Part shown: in pieces, positions 6,870 through 12,891 of the stretch
How the letters are laid out: each line of letters opens with the position of its first letter
Numbering within the stretch: position 1 is the stretch's first letter
Source: an uncultured Acidaminococcus sp.
GTDB lineage: Bacteria; Bacillota_C; Negativicutes; Acidaminococcales; Acidaminococcaceae
Assembly: GCA_900314165.1 (NCBI GenBank)
Contig: OMUE01000049.1
Location: 1 to 12,891 of the forward strand
Reading direction: 5' to 3'
DNA length: 12,891 nucleotides
Program-made: the position numbers and the translations under genes
Notes under the pieces: model-generated
What the model was told of the DNA's origin: nothing
The model's input: only the letters and a program-made list of their open reading frames with translations
The model's database searches: none

Positions 6870-7120
6870 TGGCTATCACGGATACGGCAATGCCGGACGT
6901 ACTAGCCAGACCGCTTTCCTATGCTCTTCAAAAAATAGAAGAAGCAGGCTGGAAGGCTCAGGTGGTCCGGGCAGAACCCTTCTTTCATCGTACTTCGTTA
7001 GTCTGGCAGGACGACCACGCTTATGTTCTTAAGCAGGTTGTCATGCCTGACCATATAATTAAACTTATCGTTGGGTGTAAATTTGAAGGGAGGTGTACTG
7101 ACAATGGCACACAAGATTGA
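6869..7120 (+). CDS. Small single-PASTA-domain-like protein
   Basis: This 83-aa protein has no named function that I recognise. Residues 8-33 (MPDVLARPLSYALQKIEEAGWKAQVV) read like the first strand and helix of a PASTA domain. The later LKQVV...IIKLIVGCKF fits the closing strands, so the protein appears to be one PASTA domain and little else. PASTA domains usually sit on serine/threonine kinases or penicillin-binding proteins and bind muropeptides, but here no signal peptide or membrane segment is visible. The ATG at 6869 overlaps the frr stop (TAATG) and has no clear Shine-Dalgarno, so it relies on coupling. ATG 6890 (M8) is an alternative. Its 3' end overlaps the ferredoxin gene by 17 nt and covers that gene's ribosome-binding site. 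The last 10 residues or so (after C76) may simply be read-through to the first available stop. Confidence 0.7.
   Translation: MAITDTAMPDVLARPLSYALQKIEEAGWKAQVVRAEPFFHRTSLVWQDDHAYVLKQVVMPDHIIKLIVGCKFEGRCTDNGTQD
7054..7059 (+). promoter_or_regulatory. Possible -10 box for the ferredoxin gene
   Basis: A perfect TATAAT lies 44 nt before the ferredoxin ATG, inside the PASTA-like gene, in a locally AT-rich stretch. No good -35 box is present at 16-18 nt (AAGCAG at the 17-nt spacing; TTAAGC at 19 nt), and there is no extended -10. It would allow a short monocistronic ferredoxin transcript ending at the terminator 7290-7327. Support is weak. Confidence 0.3.
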
Positions 7121-7277
7121 TCAAGACGCTTGCCTGGGTTGCGGTTCCTGCGCTGGGACCTGCCCTGTAGGCGCAATCGCTGAGGACAGCGGCAAGTACC
7201 AGGTTAATGCAGACAGCTGCATCGACTGCGGCGCTTGCGAGGGCGCTTGCCCGGTTGGCGCTATTTCTGCTGAATAA
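7104..7277 (+). CDS. Clostridial-type 2[4Fe-4S] ferredoxin
   Basis: This 57-aa ferredoxin is a small low-potential electron carrier with two [4Fe-4S] clusters. Both ligand sets follow CX2CX2CX3CP: C10, C13, C16, C20 and C39, C42, C45, C49. The two halves are internally duplicated, each ending in CPVGAI. Size and the absence of any insertion match the clostridial class. ATG 7104 was chosen because GGGAGGTG at 7088-7095 sits 8 nt upstream; an in-frame TTG at 7071 has no support. It follows the PASTA-like gene with overlap and is followed by a strong terminator. Its position before dxr and ispG is suggestive, since IspG needs two reducing equivalents from ferredoxin or flavodoxin. This partnership is an inference; ferredoxin may serve many anaerobic enzymes. 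Confidence 0.96.
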   Translation: MAHKIDQDACLGCGSCAGTCPVGAIAEDSGKYQVNADSCIDCGACEGACPVGAISAE

Positions 7278-7289
7278 GCACATAGTGCG

Positions 7290-7327
7290 TTGCGCAGCCC
7301 GCATTGGCAGGCTGCGCAAATTTTTTT
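7290..7327 (+). terminator. Intrinsic terminator between ferredoxin and uppS
   Basis: A perfect 10-bp GC-rich stem, TTGCGCAGCC (7290-7299) with GGCTGCGCAA (7310-7319), has a ten-base loop. It is followed by A and seven T (7321-7327). The form is strong, yet uppS begins 17 nt later with no promoter between, so it may act as an attenuator or partial terminator. Confidence 0.9.
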
Positions 7328-7343
7328 ATAGGGGAATTTCAGT

Positions 7344-8132
7344 ATGCTGACAAAACTGTTTGGAAAGACCCAAAAAGAGACACCGAAAGTAGAACAAGAC
7401 CTGCTGGCACAGCTGAATCCGGCAAGGATTCCGCAGCATGTGGCTATCATCATGGATGGCAATGGCCGCTGGGCCCGGCAGCAGGGGAAAGTGCGCACAT
7501 TCGGACACGCTCAGGGAGCGAAGACCCTGCGCAATATCGTAAAATTTGCGGATTCCCTGGGCATCAAAGCCCTTAGTGTTTACGCCTTTTCCACAGAAAA
7601 CTGGAAACGGCCGGTGACGGAAGTCCATTTCATTATGGATTTGTTGTGCAAATACCTCACCATAGAATTGGATGAGTTCAATAAATATAACGTCAGGATC
7701 CGCTTTATGGGAGAACGAAAGGGTTTGCCCGACGTGGTCCAGGAAAAAATGGACCATGCCCTGGAAGTGACGAAGAATAATACGGGCATCTACCTGAATA
7801 TTGCAATCAACTATGGAGGACAGCGGGAACTGGTAAACGCAACGAAAGAAATTGCGGAACTGGTGAAAGAAGGCTGCCTGAATCCGGATGAGATAAATGA
7901 AAAGACGTTGGAAGACCACCTGTATTCCCGGGGGCTGCCGGCACCGGACCTGTTGATCCGGACGGGGGGAGACCTGCGGGTCAGCAATTTCATGCTATGG
8001 CAGATTGCTTATGCGGAAATCTGGACCACACCGGTGTACTGGCCGGCGTTTACAGAAGAGCTGCTGGTGGAAGCATTGCTAAGCTATCAGAAACGGGACC
8101 GTCGGTTTGGCGGCCTGAATCAGACTAAATGA
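7344..8132 (+). CDS. uppS: Undecaprenyl diphosphate synthase (cis-prenyltransferase)
   Basis: This encodes a cis-prenyltransferase, 262 aa, that condenses isopentenyl diphosphate units onto farnesyl diphosphate to make undecaprenyl diphosphate, the lipid carrier for peptidoglycan and surface polysaccharide. IPQHVAIIMDGNGRWA (residues 29-44) includes the catalytic Asp D38. FSTENWKRP is the next conserved block. RTGGDLRVSNF (206-216) supplies the pyrophosphate-binding R206, R212 and S214, and E225 in YAEI matches the Mg-ligand glutamate. About 25 non-conserved residues precede the core. ATG 7344 has AGGGGA (7330-7335) 8 nt upstream, directly after the terminator T-run. cdsA follows after 17 nt. 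The variant RTGGD in place of RTSGE is common in Firmicutes. Confidence 0.97.
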   Translation: MLTKLFGKTQKETPKVEQDLLAQLNPARIPQHVAIIMDGNGRWARQQGKVRTFGHAQGAKTLRNIVKFADSLGIKALSVYAFSTENWKRPVTEVHFIMDLLCKYLTIELDEFNKYNVRIRFMGERKGLPDVVQEKMDHALEVTKNNTGIYLNIAINYGGQRELVNATKEIAELVKEGCLNPDEINEKTLEDHLYSRGLPAPDLLIRTGGDLRVSNFMLWQIAYAEIWTTPVYWPAFTEELLVEALLSYQKRDRRFGGLNQTK

Positions 8133-8149
8133 GGATTTGAGGCGTAATT

Positions 8150-8980
8150 ATGGGACAGAGAATCCGGACCGCTATAATAGCGATCCCTATTGCATTATTC
8201 TTCATCAAGATGGGGGGCCTGCTGTTTGCAGCAGGGGTCCTGGTGCTGGGCTTCGTGGGCTGGCGGGAGTACCGCAATATGCTGCTGAATGCCGGCTTCC
8301 ATGTGTTTGCTATGACAGGCCTCATTGGCACACTGCTGCTCATCATTGCAGCCGGTATGGGCTACGTAAAGGCCCTGCTGCCTCTTACCACACTGTTCAG
8401 CCTTCTGGCCATGCTGGAAGGCCTGTATTACTATAAGAAGGGCCAGTTCCCGGAAAACACAGGGGTTACCTGTATGTCCCTTGTCTATATCGGCCTGCCC
8501 TTTGCCCATTTCGTATTGCTGCGGGAGATTACCGGTTCCCAGCATACCATCCCTCTGTGGGGCACTGTCAGCCTGGGAGAAGCCTTGCTGTGGACCGTCA
8601 TGTTCGCTACCTGGGCCAGTGATACCTTTGCGTATTTTGGGGGCCGGGCTTTTGGCAAGACAAAGCTGCTGCCGGCTGTAAGCCCGAAAAAGACCCGGGA
8701 AGGAGCCTGGTGCGGTTTTATCGGCTGCGTAGTGACGGTCATTTTGTTAGGCTGCCTGTGGCTTCAGTATTCCTTTATTTCCATGTTGATCCTGGGCCTG
8801 GGCATCGGATTCTTTGCTCCTTTGGGGGATTTGGTCGAATCCATCCTGAAACGGTCCTGCGACATTAAGGATTCCGGCAATTTCTTTCCCGGCCACGGGG
8901 GCGTGCTGGATCGGTGCGACAGCCTGATTTTCTCTGTACCGCTGGCGTATTATTTCATTACCCTGTTTCTTTTACCGTAA
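8150..8980 (+). CDS. cdsA: Phosphatidate cytidylyltransferase (CDP-diacylglycerol synthase)
   Basis: This 276-aa integral membrane enzyme makes CDP-diacylglycerol from CTP and phosphatidic acid, the branch point for phosphatidylglycerol and phosphatidylethanolamine synthesis. The C-terminal family signature runs from S231 to D257: SILKR (231-235), KDSGNFFPGHGG (240-251) and LDRCD (253-257). It includes the metal-binding K240-D241 pair and D254. ASDTFAYFGGRAFGK (about 161-175) is the other conserved loop. Hydrophobic stretches throughout suggest seven or eight membrane helices, starting at the N-terminus (TAIIAIPIALFFI). ATG 8150 has GAGG at 8139-8142. The uppS-cdsA-dxr-rseP order is widely conserved in bacteria and supports the call. 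dxr begins 12 nt after the stop. Confidence 0.96.
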   Translation: MGQRIRTAIIAIPIALFFIKMGGLLFAAGVLVLGFVGWREYRNMLLNAGFHVFAMTGLIGTLLLIIAAGMGYVKALLPLTTLFSLLAMLEGLYYYKKGQFPENTGVTCMSLVYIGLPFAHFVLLREITGSQHTIPLWGTVSLGEALLWTVMFATWASDTFAYFGGRAFGKTKLLPAVSPKKTREGAWCGFIGCVVTVILLGCLWLQYSFISMLILGLGIGFFAPLGDLVESILKRSCDIKDSGNFFPGHGGVLDRCDSLIFSVPLAYYFITLFLLP

Positions 8981-8992
8981 AGGAGGAAGTCC

Positions 8993-10156
8993 ATGAAATC
9001 CATTGCTATTCTTGGTTCCACAGGTTCTATCGGAACCCAGACGCTGGATGTGGTGGCAGCCAATCCGGAACGGCTCCGCGTAGCCGGCTTGGCAGCTCAT
9101 AAAAACGACGTACTGTTGGAGCAGCAGATTCAAAAATTCCATCCTGTGGTGGCGGCCCTGTCGGACGAACAGGCAGCCCTGAGGCTGAAAAGCCGGTACA
9201 AGGGTCCTACAGAGATTTTGGCCGGTCCTGAAGGCATCCTGGCCGTAGCCCAATGCCCGGAGGCGGATACCGTCCTGGGGGCTATGGTGGGCTATGCAGG
9301 CTTGAAGCCTACCCTTGCTGCTATCAAGGCTGGTAAAAATATTGCTCTGGCCAATAAAGAAACGCTGGTGGCTGCCGGCAGCCTGGTCATCGATGCCATA
9401 GAGAAGGCCGGCGTACAGCTGACCCCTGTGGACAGCGAGCACAGCGCCATCTTCCAGTCCCTGCAGGGCAATCCCCACAAGAATCTGCGACGGATCCTTT
9501 TAACGGCTTCCGGAGGTCCCTTCCGGGGCAAAACCCGTGATGAATTGAAAGGGGTTACCGTAGCCCAGTGCATGAAGCATCCTACCTGGACCATGGGCAC
9601 GAAAGTCACCATCGATTCTTCTACGTTAGCCAATAAAGGGTTGGAAGTCATTGAAGCGCACTGGCTCTTTGAGGCGGACTACGACCAGATCGTACCCGTT
9701 ATCCATCCACAGAGCATCGTCCATTCCCTGGTCGAATATGATGACGGTGCGGTGATCGCCCAGCTGGGCGTACCGGATATGAAGCTGCCCATCCAATATG
9801 CCCTCAGCTATCCGGACCGGTGGCCTGTGGCCTTTGACCATCTGGACCTGGTCAAGGCAGGGCAGCTGACGTTTTTTGAACCGGATACGAAGGTATTCCG
9901 GGCTCTGCCCCTGGCCATTCAGGCCGGCAAGACAGGAGGGATTCTGCCCTGTGTGTTCAATGCCGCCAACGAAGTAGCAGTAGCGGAATTCCTGAAGGGC
10001 CAATTGCCTTATTTAGGGATTGCAGAGCTGATAGAAAGAGTTCTCGATGCAACGGCACCGATTCCTGTAGACAGTTATGAGACCATTGTGGAGGCAGATG
10101 CACGGGCCCGCCAGTTGGCCCGACAACTGACTGTCAAAGTACAACAGGAGGCGTAA
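8993..10156 (+). CDS. dxr: 1-deoxy-D-xylulose 5-phosphate reductoisomerase
   Basis: This encodes DXP reductoisomerase (IspC), 387 aa, which converts 1-deoxy-D-xylulose 5-phosphate with NADPH to 2-C-methyl-D-erythritol 4-phosphate, the committed step of the MEP isoprenoid pathway and the target of fosmidomycin. GSTGSIG (residues 8-14) is the NADPH-binding loop. Metal ligands D147 and E149 lie in PVDSEHSAIFQ, and the third acidic ligand E218 in NKGLEVIEA. LTASGGPFR, H196 with PTWTMGTK (active-site flap with W199) and HPQSIVHSLVEY are all intact. ATG 8993 follows AGGAGG (8981-8986) by 6 nt, just after the cdsA stop. The rseP ATG starts on the base after the stop codon. Together with ispG in the same operon this gives two MEP steps, feeding UppS. 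Confidence 0.98.
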   Translation: MKSIAILGSTGSIGTQTLDVVAANPERLRVAGLAAHKNDVLLEQQIQKFHPVVAALSDEQAALRLKSRYKGPTEILAGPEGILAVAQCPEADTVLGAMVGYAGLKPTLAAIKAGKNIALANKETLVAAGSLVIDAIEKAGVQLTPVDSEHSAIFQSLQGNPHKNLRRILLTASGGPFRGKTRDELKGVTVAQCMKHPTWTMGTKVTIDSSTLANKGLEVIEAHWLFEADYDQIVPVIHPQSIVHSLVEYDDGAVIAQLGVPDMKLPIQYALSYPDRWPVAFDHLDLVKAGQLTFFEPDTKVFRALPLAIQAGKTGGILPCVFNAANEVAVAEFLKGQLPYLGIAELIERVLDATAPIPVDSYETIVEADARARQLARQLTVKVQQEA

Positions 10157-11173
10157 ATGACAACATTTATTGCGGCGGTGATCTTGTTCGGCGTGTTGAT
10201 TACCATCCATGAGCTGGGCCATTTTCTGGCCGCTAAAGGGACGAGCATGCTGGTCACGGAGTTTGCTGTAGGCTTCGGGCCGAAACTGTGGCAGCGCAAG
10301 TACGGGGAAACCACGTATTCCCTGCGGCTGATCCCTATGGGTGGTTATAACCGGATTGCCGGTATGGAACCCGGGGACGTGAGTACGGAACGGGGCTTTA
10401 ACAGCCGTCCGCTCTGGGCCCGGATGCTTGTAATCTTGGCTGGTCCGGCCATGAACCTGCTGCTGCCCATCGTGATCTTTTTCGGCGTATTCCTGTTTCA
10501 TGGGGTGGACACCATGGTGGACCAGCCTATTATCGGCACCATCATGAGCGGCTATCCGGCAGAGCAGGCAGGCATGAAGCCCGGTGACCACGTCATCAGC
10601 ATCAATGGTACACCTACGGAGAAGTGGGGGGACATTTCCCGCCTTATTGAAGAAAACGGCCCGGTTCCCAGTTATATCATGGTGGAACGGGATGGCATGG
10701 ATAAGCGCCTTATCATCAAGCCGGAATACCAGCAGCATTCCAAACGGTATCTCATCGGCGTTACGCCTATGATCATCCACAAGACTCTGGGAATAGGGGA
10801 AAGCTTTGTCAGCGCCATCCAAAATGTAGGGCGTGTAGCCACGGCCATGGTCAAGAGCCTGAAGCTGATCTTTCTGGAAAAAGCGTCGGCGGACTTGTCC
10901 GGGCCTTTGGGGGTAGCCCATATGGCCGGTAATGTGGCGGCTCAGGGAGCCGTACCATATTTAAGCTTTATGGCCTTCCTGAGCATCAACCTGGCGATCC
11001 TGAACCTGCTGCCGGTGCCTGCCCTGGATGGGGGACAGTTCTTGGTCCTCGTCATTGAAGGCATCATCGGTCATCCGCTGCCTACGAAGACGAAAGAGGT
11101 CATCCAGGCCCTGGGGGTCATCTGCATCATCCTTATTACCGTAGCAGCGACCTTCCATGATTTAATGCGATAG
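10157..11173 (+). CDS. rseP: Site-2 protease RseP/RasP, membrane zinc metalloprotease
   Basis: This 338-aa membrane protease (M50 family) cleaves transmembrane substrates such as anti-sigma factors and leftover signal peptides inside the bilayer. The first helix carries HELGH (H18, E19, H22), which binds zinc and activates water. The C-terminal NLLPVPALDGGQF supplies the third ligand D291. One PDZ domain lies at about residues 120-185 (GYPAEQAGMKPGDHVISINGTP). E. coli RseP has two, while Firmicutes RasP/YluC types have one. Four membrane helices are expected: about 4-24, 90-113, 275-295 and 315-334. The ATG directly follows the dxr TAA, with AGGAGG at 10146-10151. The natural substrate here is unknown; no anti-sigma gene is nearby. 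Confidence 0.96.
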   Translation: MTTFIAAVILFGVLITIHELGHFLAAKGTSMLVTEFAVGFGPKLWQRKYGETTYSLRLIPMGGYNRIAGMEPGDVSTERGFNSRPLWARMLVILAGPAMNLLLPIVIFFGVFLFHGVDTMVDQPIIGTIMSGYPAEQAGMKPGDHVISINGTPTEKWGDISRLIEENGPVPSYIMVERDGMDKRLIIKPEYQQHSKRYLIGVTPMIIHKTLGIGESFVSAIQNVGRVATAMVKSLKLIFLEKASADLSGPLGVAHMAGNVAAQGAVPYLSFMAFLSINLAILNLLPVPALDGGQFLVLVIEGIIGHPLPTKTKEVIQALGVICIILITVAATFHDLMR

Positions 11174-11188
11174 GAGGAACCAGCATTC

Positions 11189-12256
11189 ATGCGGAGAAAA
11201 ACAAGGGAAATCCACGTGGGTTCCGTGACCTTGGGCGGCACGAGTCCTGTCCGGGTCCAATCCATGACGAATACGAAGACAGAAAATGTAGAAGCTACTG
11301 TAGCTCAGATCAAAGCCCTGACGGAAGCGGGCTGCGAGCTCATCCGCTGTGCCGCACCGACGATGGAAGCGGCCCAGGCCCTGAAAGAAATCAAAGCACA
11401 GATTGCCATTCCCCTCATTGCGGATATCCATTTTGATTACCGGCTGGCTCTGGAAGCCATCCGCAGCGGAGTGGACGCCCTGCGGCTGAATCCCGGCAAT
11501 ATTGGGGGACGGGATAGAGTGGAGAAAGTAGTAGCGGCAGCCAAAGAGCGCCAGATCCCCATCCGCATTGGTGTCAATGCGGGGAGCCTGCCCAAGGATT
11601 TGCTGGCCAAATACGGTCATCCTACAGCAGAAGCTATGGTGGAAGCAGCCTGGAGACATATTCATATTTTGGAAGATATGGATTATAATGATATAGCGAT
11701 TTCTTTGAAGGCTCACGATGTGCCCCTGACCCTGGCCGCTTACCGGCTCATGGCTCAGCAGTGCGACTATCCCCTCCACGTAGGGGTGACAGAAGCGGGC
11801 ACAGTAAACTCCGGGATTATAAAATCCGCCGTGGGCATCGGTACTCTTTTGGCCGAAGGCATCGGCGACACCATCCGGGTGTCTCTCACCGGGGACCCGG
11901 TGAATGAAATCGGCGTGGCCTACGAAATCCTCAAGTCCCTGGGCCTGCGGACTTATGGGCCTACCCTGATCTCCTGTCCTACCTGCGGCCGGACCAGCGT
12001 CAGCTTGGAAAAAATGGCCGGGGAAGTGGAAAAAATGCTTTCTTCCATTAAAGAACCCATCAGCGTAGCCGTCATGGGCTGCGTGGTCAATGGCCCGGGA
12101 GAAGCCCGGGAAGCGGATGTGGGCATTGCCGGCGGTAACGGCGAAGGGCTCATCTTCCGCAGGGGAGAAATCATCCGGAAGGTTCCGGAAAATCAGCTTG
12201 TTGAACAACTTTTTATAGAAATCCAGAAAATCTTAGACGAAAGGAAGTTTCATTAA
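11189..12256 (+). CDS. ispG: 4-hydroxy-3-methylbut-2-enyl diphosphate synthase
   Basis: This encodes IspG (GcpE), 355 aa, the iron-sulfur enzyme that reduces 2-C-methyl-D-erythritol 2,4-cyclodiphosphate to HMBPP in the MEP pathway. The N-terminal TIM barrel shows [31 protein letters not shown] and RLNPGNIGG. The C-terminal domain has the [4Fe-4S] ligands C263 and C266 (SCPTCGRT) and C298 in [12 protein letters not shown]305 is the fourth cluster ligand and catalytic glutamate. The domain layout is the short bacterial form. ATG 11189 follows AGGAGG (11172-11177), which overlaps the rseP stop; spacing is a slightly long 11 nt. The TAA stop shares a base with the proS start. Electrons come from ferredoxin or flavodoxin, and a ferredoxin gene lies 3.9 kb upstream. 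Confidence 0.98.
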   Translation: MRRKTREIHVGSVTLGGTSPVRVQSMTNTKTENVEATVAQIKALTEAGCELIRCAAPTMEAAQALKEIKAQIAIPLIADIHFDYRLALEAIRSGVDALRLNPGNIGGRDRVEKVVAAAKERQIPIRIGVNAGSLPKDLLAKYGHPTAEAMVEAAWRHIHILEDMDYNDIAISLKAHDVPLTLAAYRLMAQQCDYPLHVGVTEAGTVNSGIIKSAVGIGTLLAEGIGDTIRVSLTGDPVNEIGVAYEILKSLGLRTYGPTLISCPTCGRTSVSLEKMAGEVEKMLSSIKEPISVAVMGCVVNGPGEAREADVGIAGGNGEGLIFRRGEIIRKVPENQLVEQLFIEIQKILDERKFH

Positions 12257-12891
12257 TGCGCGTTTCTCAATTGTATGCACCTACGTTACGGGAGGTTCCG
12301 GCGGAAGCCGTCATCGAAAGCCATAAACTTATGCTGCGGGCCGGCTATATCCGGAAAACGGCCGGAGGTCTGTACAGCTATCTGCCCCTGGCCTGGAGAA
12401 GTATCAAGAAGATCGAAGCCATCATCCGTGACGAAATGGATAAGGCCGGAGCTCAGGAAATCATGATGCCCATCCTGCAACCCTCTGAAATCTGGCAGGA
12501 AAGCGGCCGCTGGTCCGCATATGGTGAAGAAATGTTCAAGATCAAAGACCGTCACGGCCGGGAATTCTGCCTGGGGCCCACCCACGAAGAATTGATTACG
12601 ACCCTGGTTCGGGACGATCTGCGTTCCTATCGCCAGCTGCCTGTGAACCTGTACCAGATCCAGAGCAAATTTCGGGATGAAAAGCGTCCCCGCTTTGGCC
12701 TCATGCGCAGCCGGGAATTCATCATGAAGGACGCCTATTCCTTCGACCTGGATCCTGCCGGCCTGGATGTGTCCTACCAGAAGATGTATGATGCCTATTC
12801 TAACATCTTCACCCGCTGCGGCCTGACCTACCGCCCTGTAGAAGCGGACAGCGGCGCCATCGGCGGCAAGGGCAGCCATGAATTCATGGGC
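12256..12891 (+). CDS. proS: Prolyl-tRNA synthetase, N-terminal part
   Basis: This is the first 212 codons of a class II prolyl-tRNA synthetase that charges tRNA(Pro); the gene runs past the window end with no stop. The start [26 protein letters not shown] and [16 protein letters not shown] match the bacterial ProRS N-terminus. [22 protein letters not shown] and the class II motif 2 ([18 protein letters not shown], then IMKDAYSF) identify the catalytic core. The bacterial-type editing insertion would begin near the window end ([17 protein letters not shown]). The ATG at 12256 overlaps the ispG stop by one base (TAATG), with AAAGGAAG at 12240-12247. rseP-ispG-proS is a known conserved order in Firmicutes. 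C-terminal domains cannot be assessed. Confidence 0.97.
   Translation, partial: MRVSQLYAPTLREVPAEAVIESHKLMLRAGYIRKTAGGLYSYLPLAWRSIKKIEAIIRDEMDKAGAQEIMMPILQPSEIWQESGRWSAYGEEMFKIKDRHGREFCLGPTHEELITTLVRDDLRSYRQLPVNLYQIQSKFRDEKRPRFGLMRSREFIMKDAYSFDLDPAGLDVSYQKMYDAYSNIFTRCGLTYRPVEADSGAIGGKGSHEFMG

Noticed and set aside
7071..7103. A TTG start giving an 11-residue longer ferredoxin
   Set aside because: No ribosome-binding site precedes it, while ATG 7104 has GGGAGGTG at ideal distance and yields the normal clostridial ferredoxin length.
8170..8182. CGCTATAATAGCG, a 13-base palindrome with a TATAAT core at the start of cdsA
   Set aside because: No -35 box lies upstream at a suitable distance, and the bases encode the conserved hydrophobic start of CdsA, so chance is the simpler explanation.
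11162..12208. A 348-codon open frame on the minus strand opposite ispG
   Set aside because: It mirrors the conserved IspG frame, has no ribosome-binding site or family motif, and has the composition of an antisense shadow.

Overview
The window is a dense, all-forward-strand housekeeping region of about 12.9 kb and moderately high GC. No tRNA, rRNA, CRISPR array or insertion sequence was seen. The gene order (fabF-rnc-radical SAM, then rpsB-tsf-pyrH-frr-uppS-cdsA-dxr-rseP-ispG-proS), the clostridial-type ferredoxin and the strong AGGAGG ribosome-binding sites point to an anaerobic Firmicute. A member of the Negativicutes, possibly Acidaminococcaceae, is the best guess. That placement is an inference from protein flavour and gene order, not a database result.

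Region 1 (1-3619): the 3' end of fabF, then rnc (RNase III), closed by a strong intrinsic terminator at 1313-1344. A compact 74-bp repeat element (1347-1420) follows, with TAATCCC heptads between 10-bp inverted ends. Next come an Elp3-like radical SAM gene and an overlapping AlaX-type alanyl-tRNA editing protein with a DHHA1 domain. In many related genomes smc and ftsY follow the radical SAM gene; here they do not.

Region 2 (3616-5493): a 29-bp palindrome spans the alaX stop codon and the -35 box of a strong promoter. The promoter drives a roughly 110-nt structured leader, then rpsB (S2) and tsf (EF-Ts), ended by a stem-loop terminator.

Region 3 (5509-7327): a second promoter drives pyrH (UMP kinase) and frr (ribosome recycling factor). 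A small single-PASTA-domain protein and a 2[4Fe-4S] ferredoxin follow, and a strong intrinsic terminator lies after the ferredoxin.

Region 4 (7344-12891): uppS, cdsA, dxr, rseP, ispG and the 5' part of proS are tightly packed, with gaps or overlaps of -1 to +17 nt. Dxr and IspG are MEP-pathway enzymes supplying isoprenoid precursors. UppS turns these into the undecaprenyl carrier for cell-wall synthesis, CdsA makes CDP-diacylglycerol, RseP is a site-2 protease, and ProS is prolyl-tRNA synthetase. The terminator at 7290-7327 lies only 17 nt before uppS with no visible promoter between, so this block probably depends on readthrough or a promoter that I cannot see.

I see no convincing new multi-gene system. 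The points most worth checking are the quadruplex-capable repeat, the palindrome-embedded rpsB promoter and its leader, the ferredoxin placed before the MEP genes, and the orphan PASTA protein.
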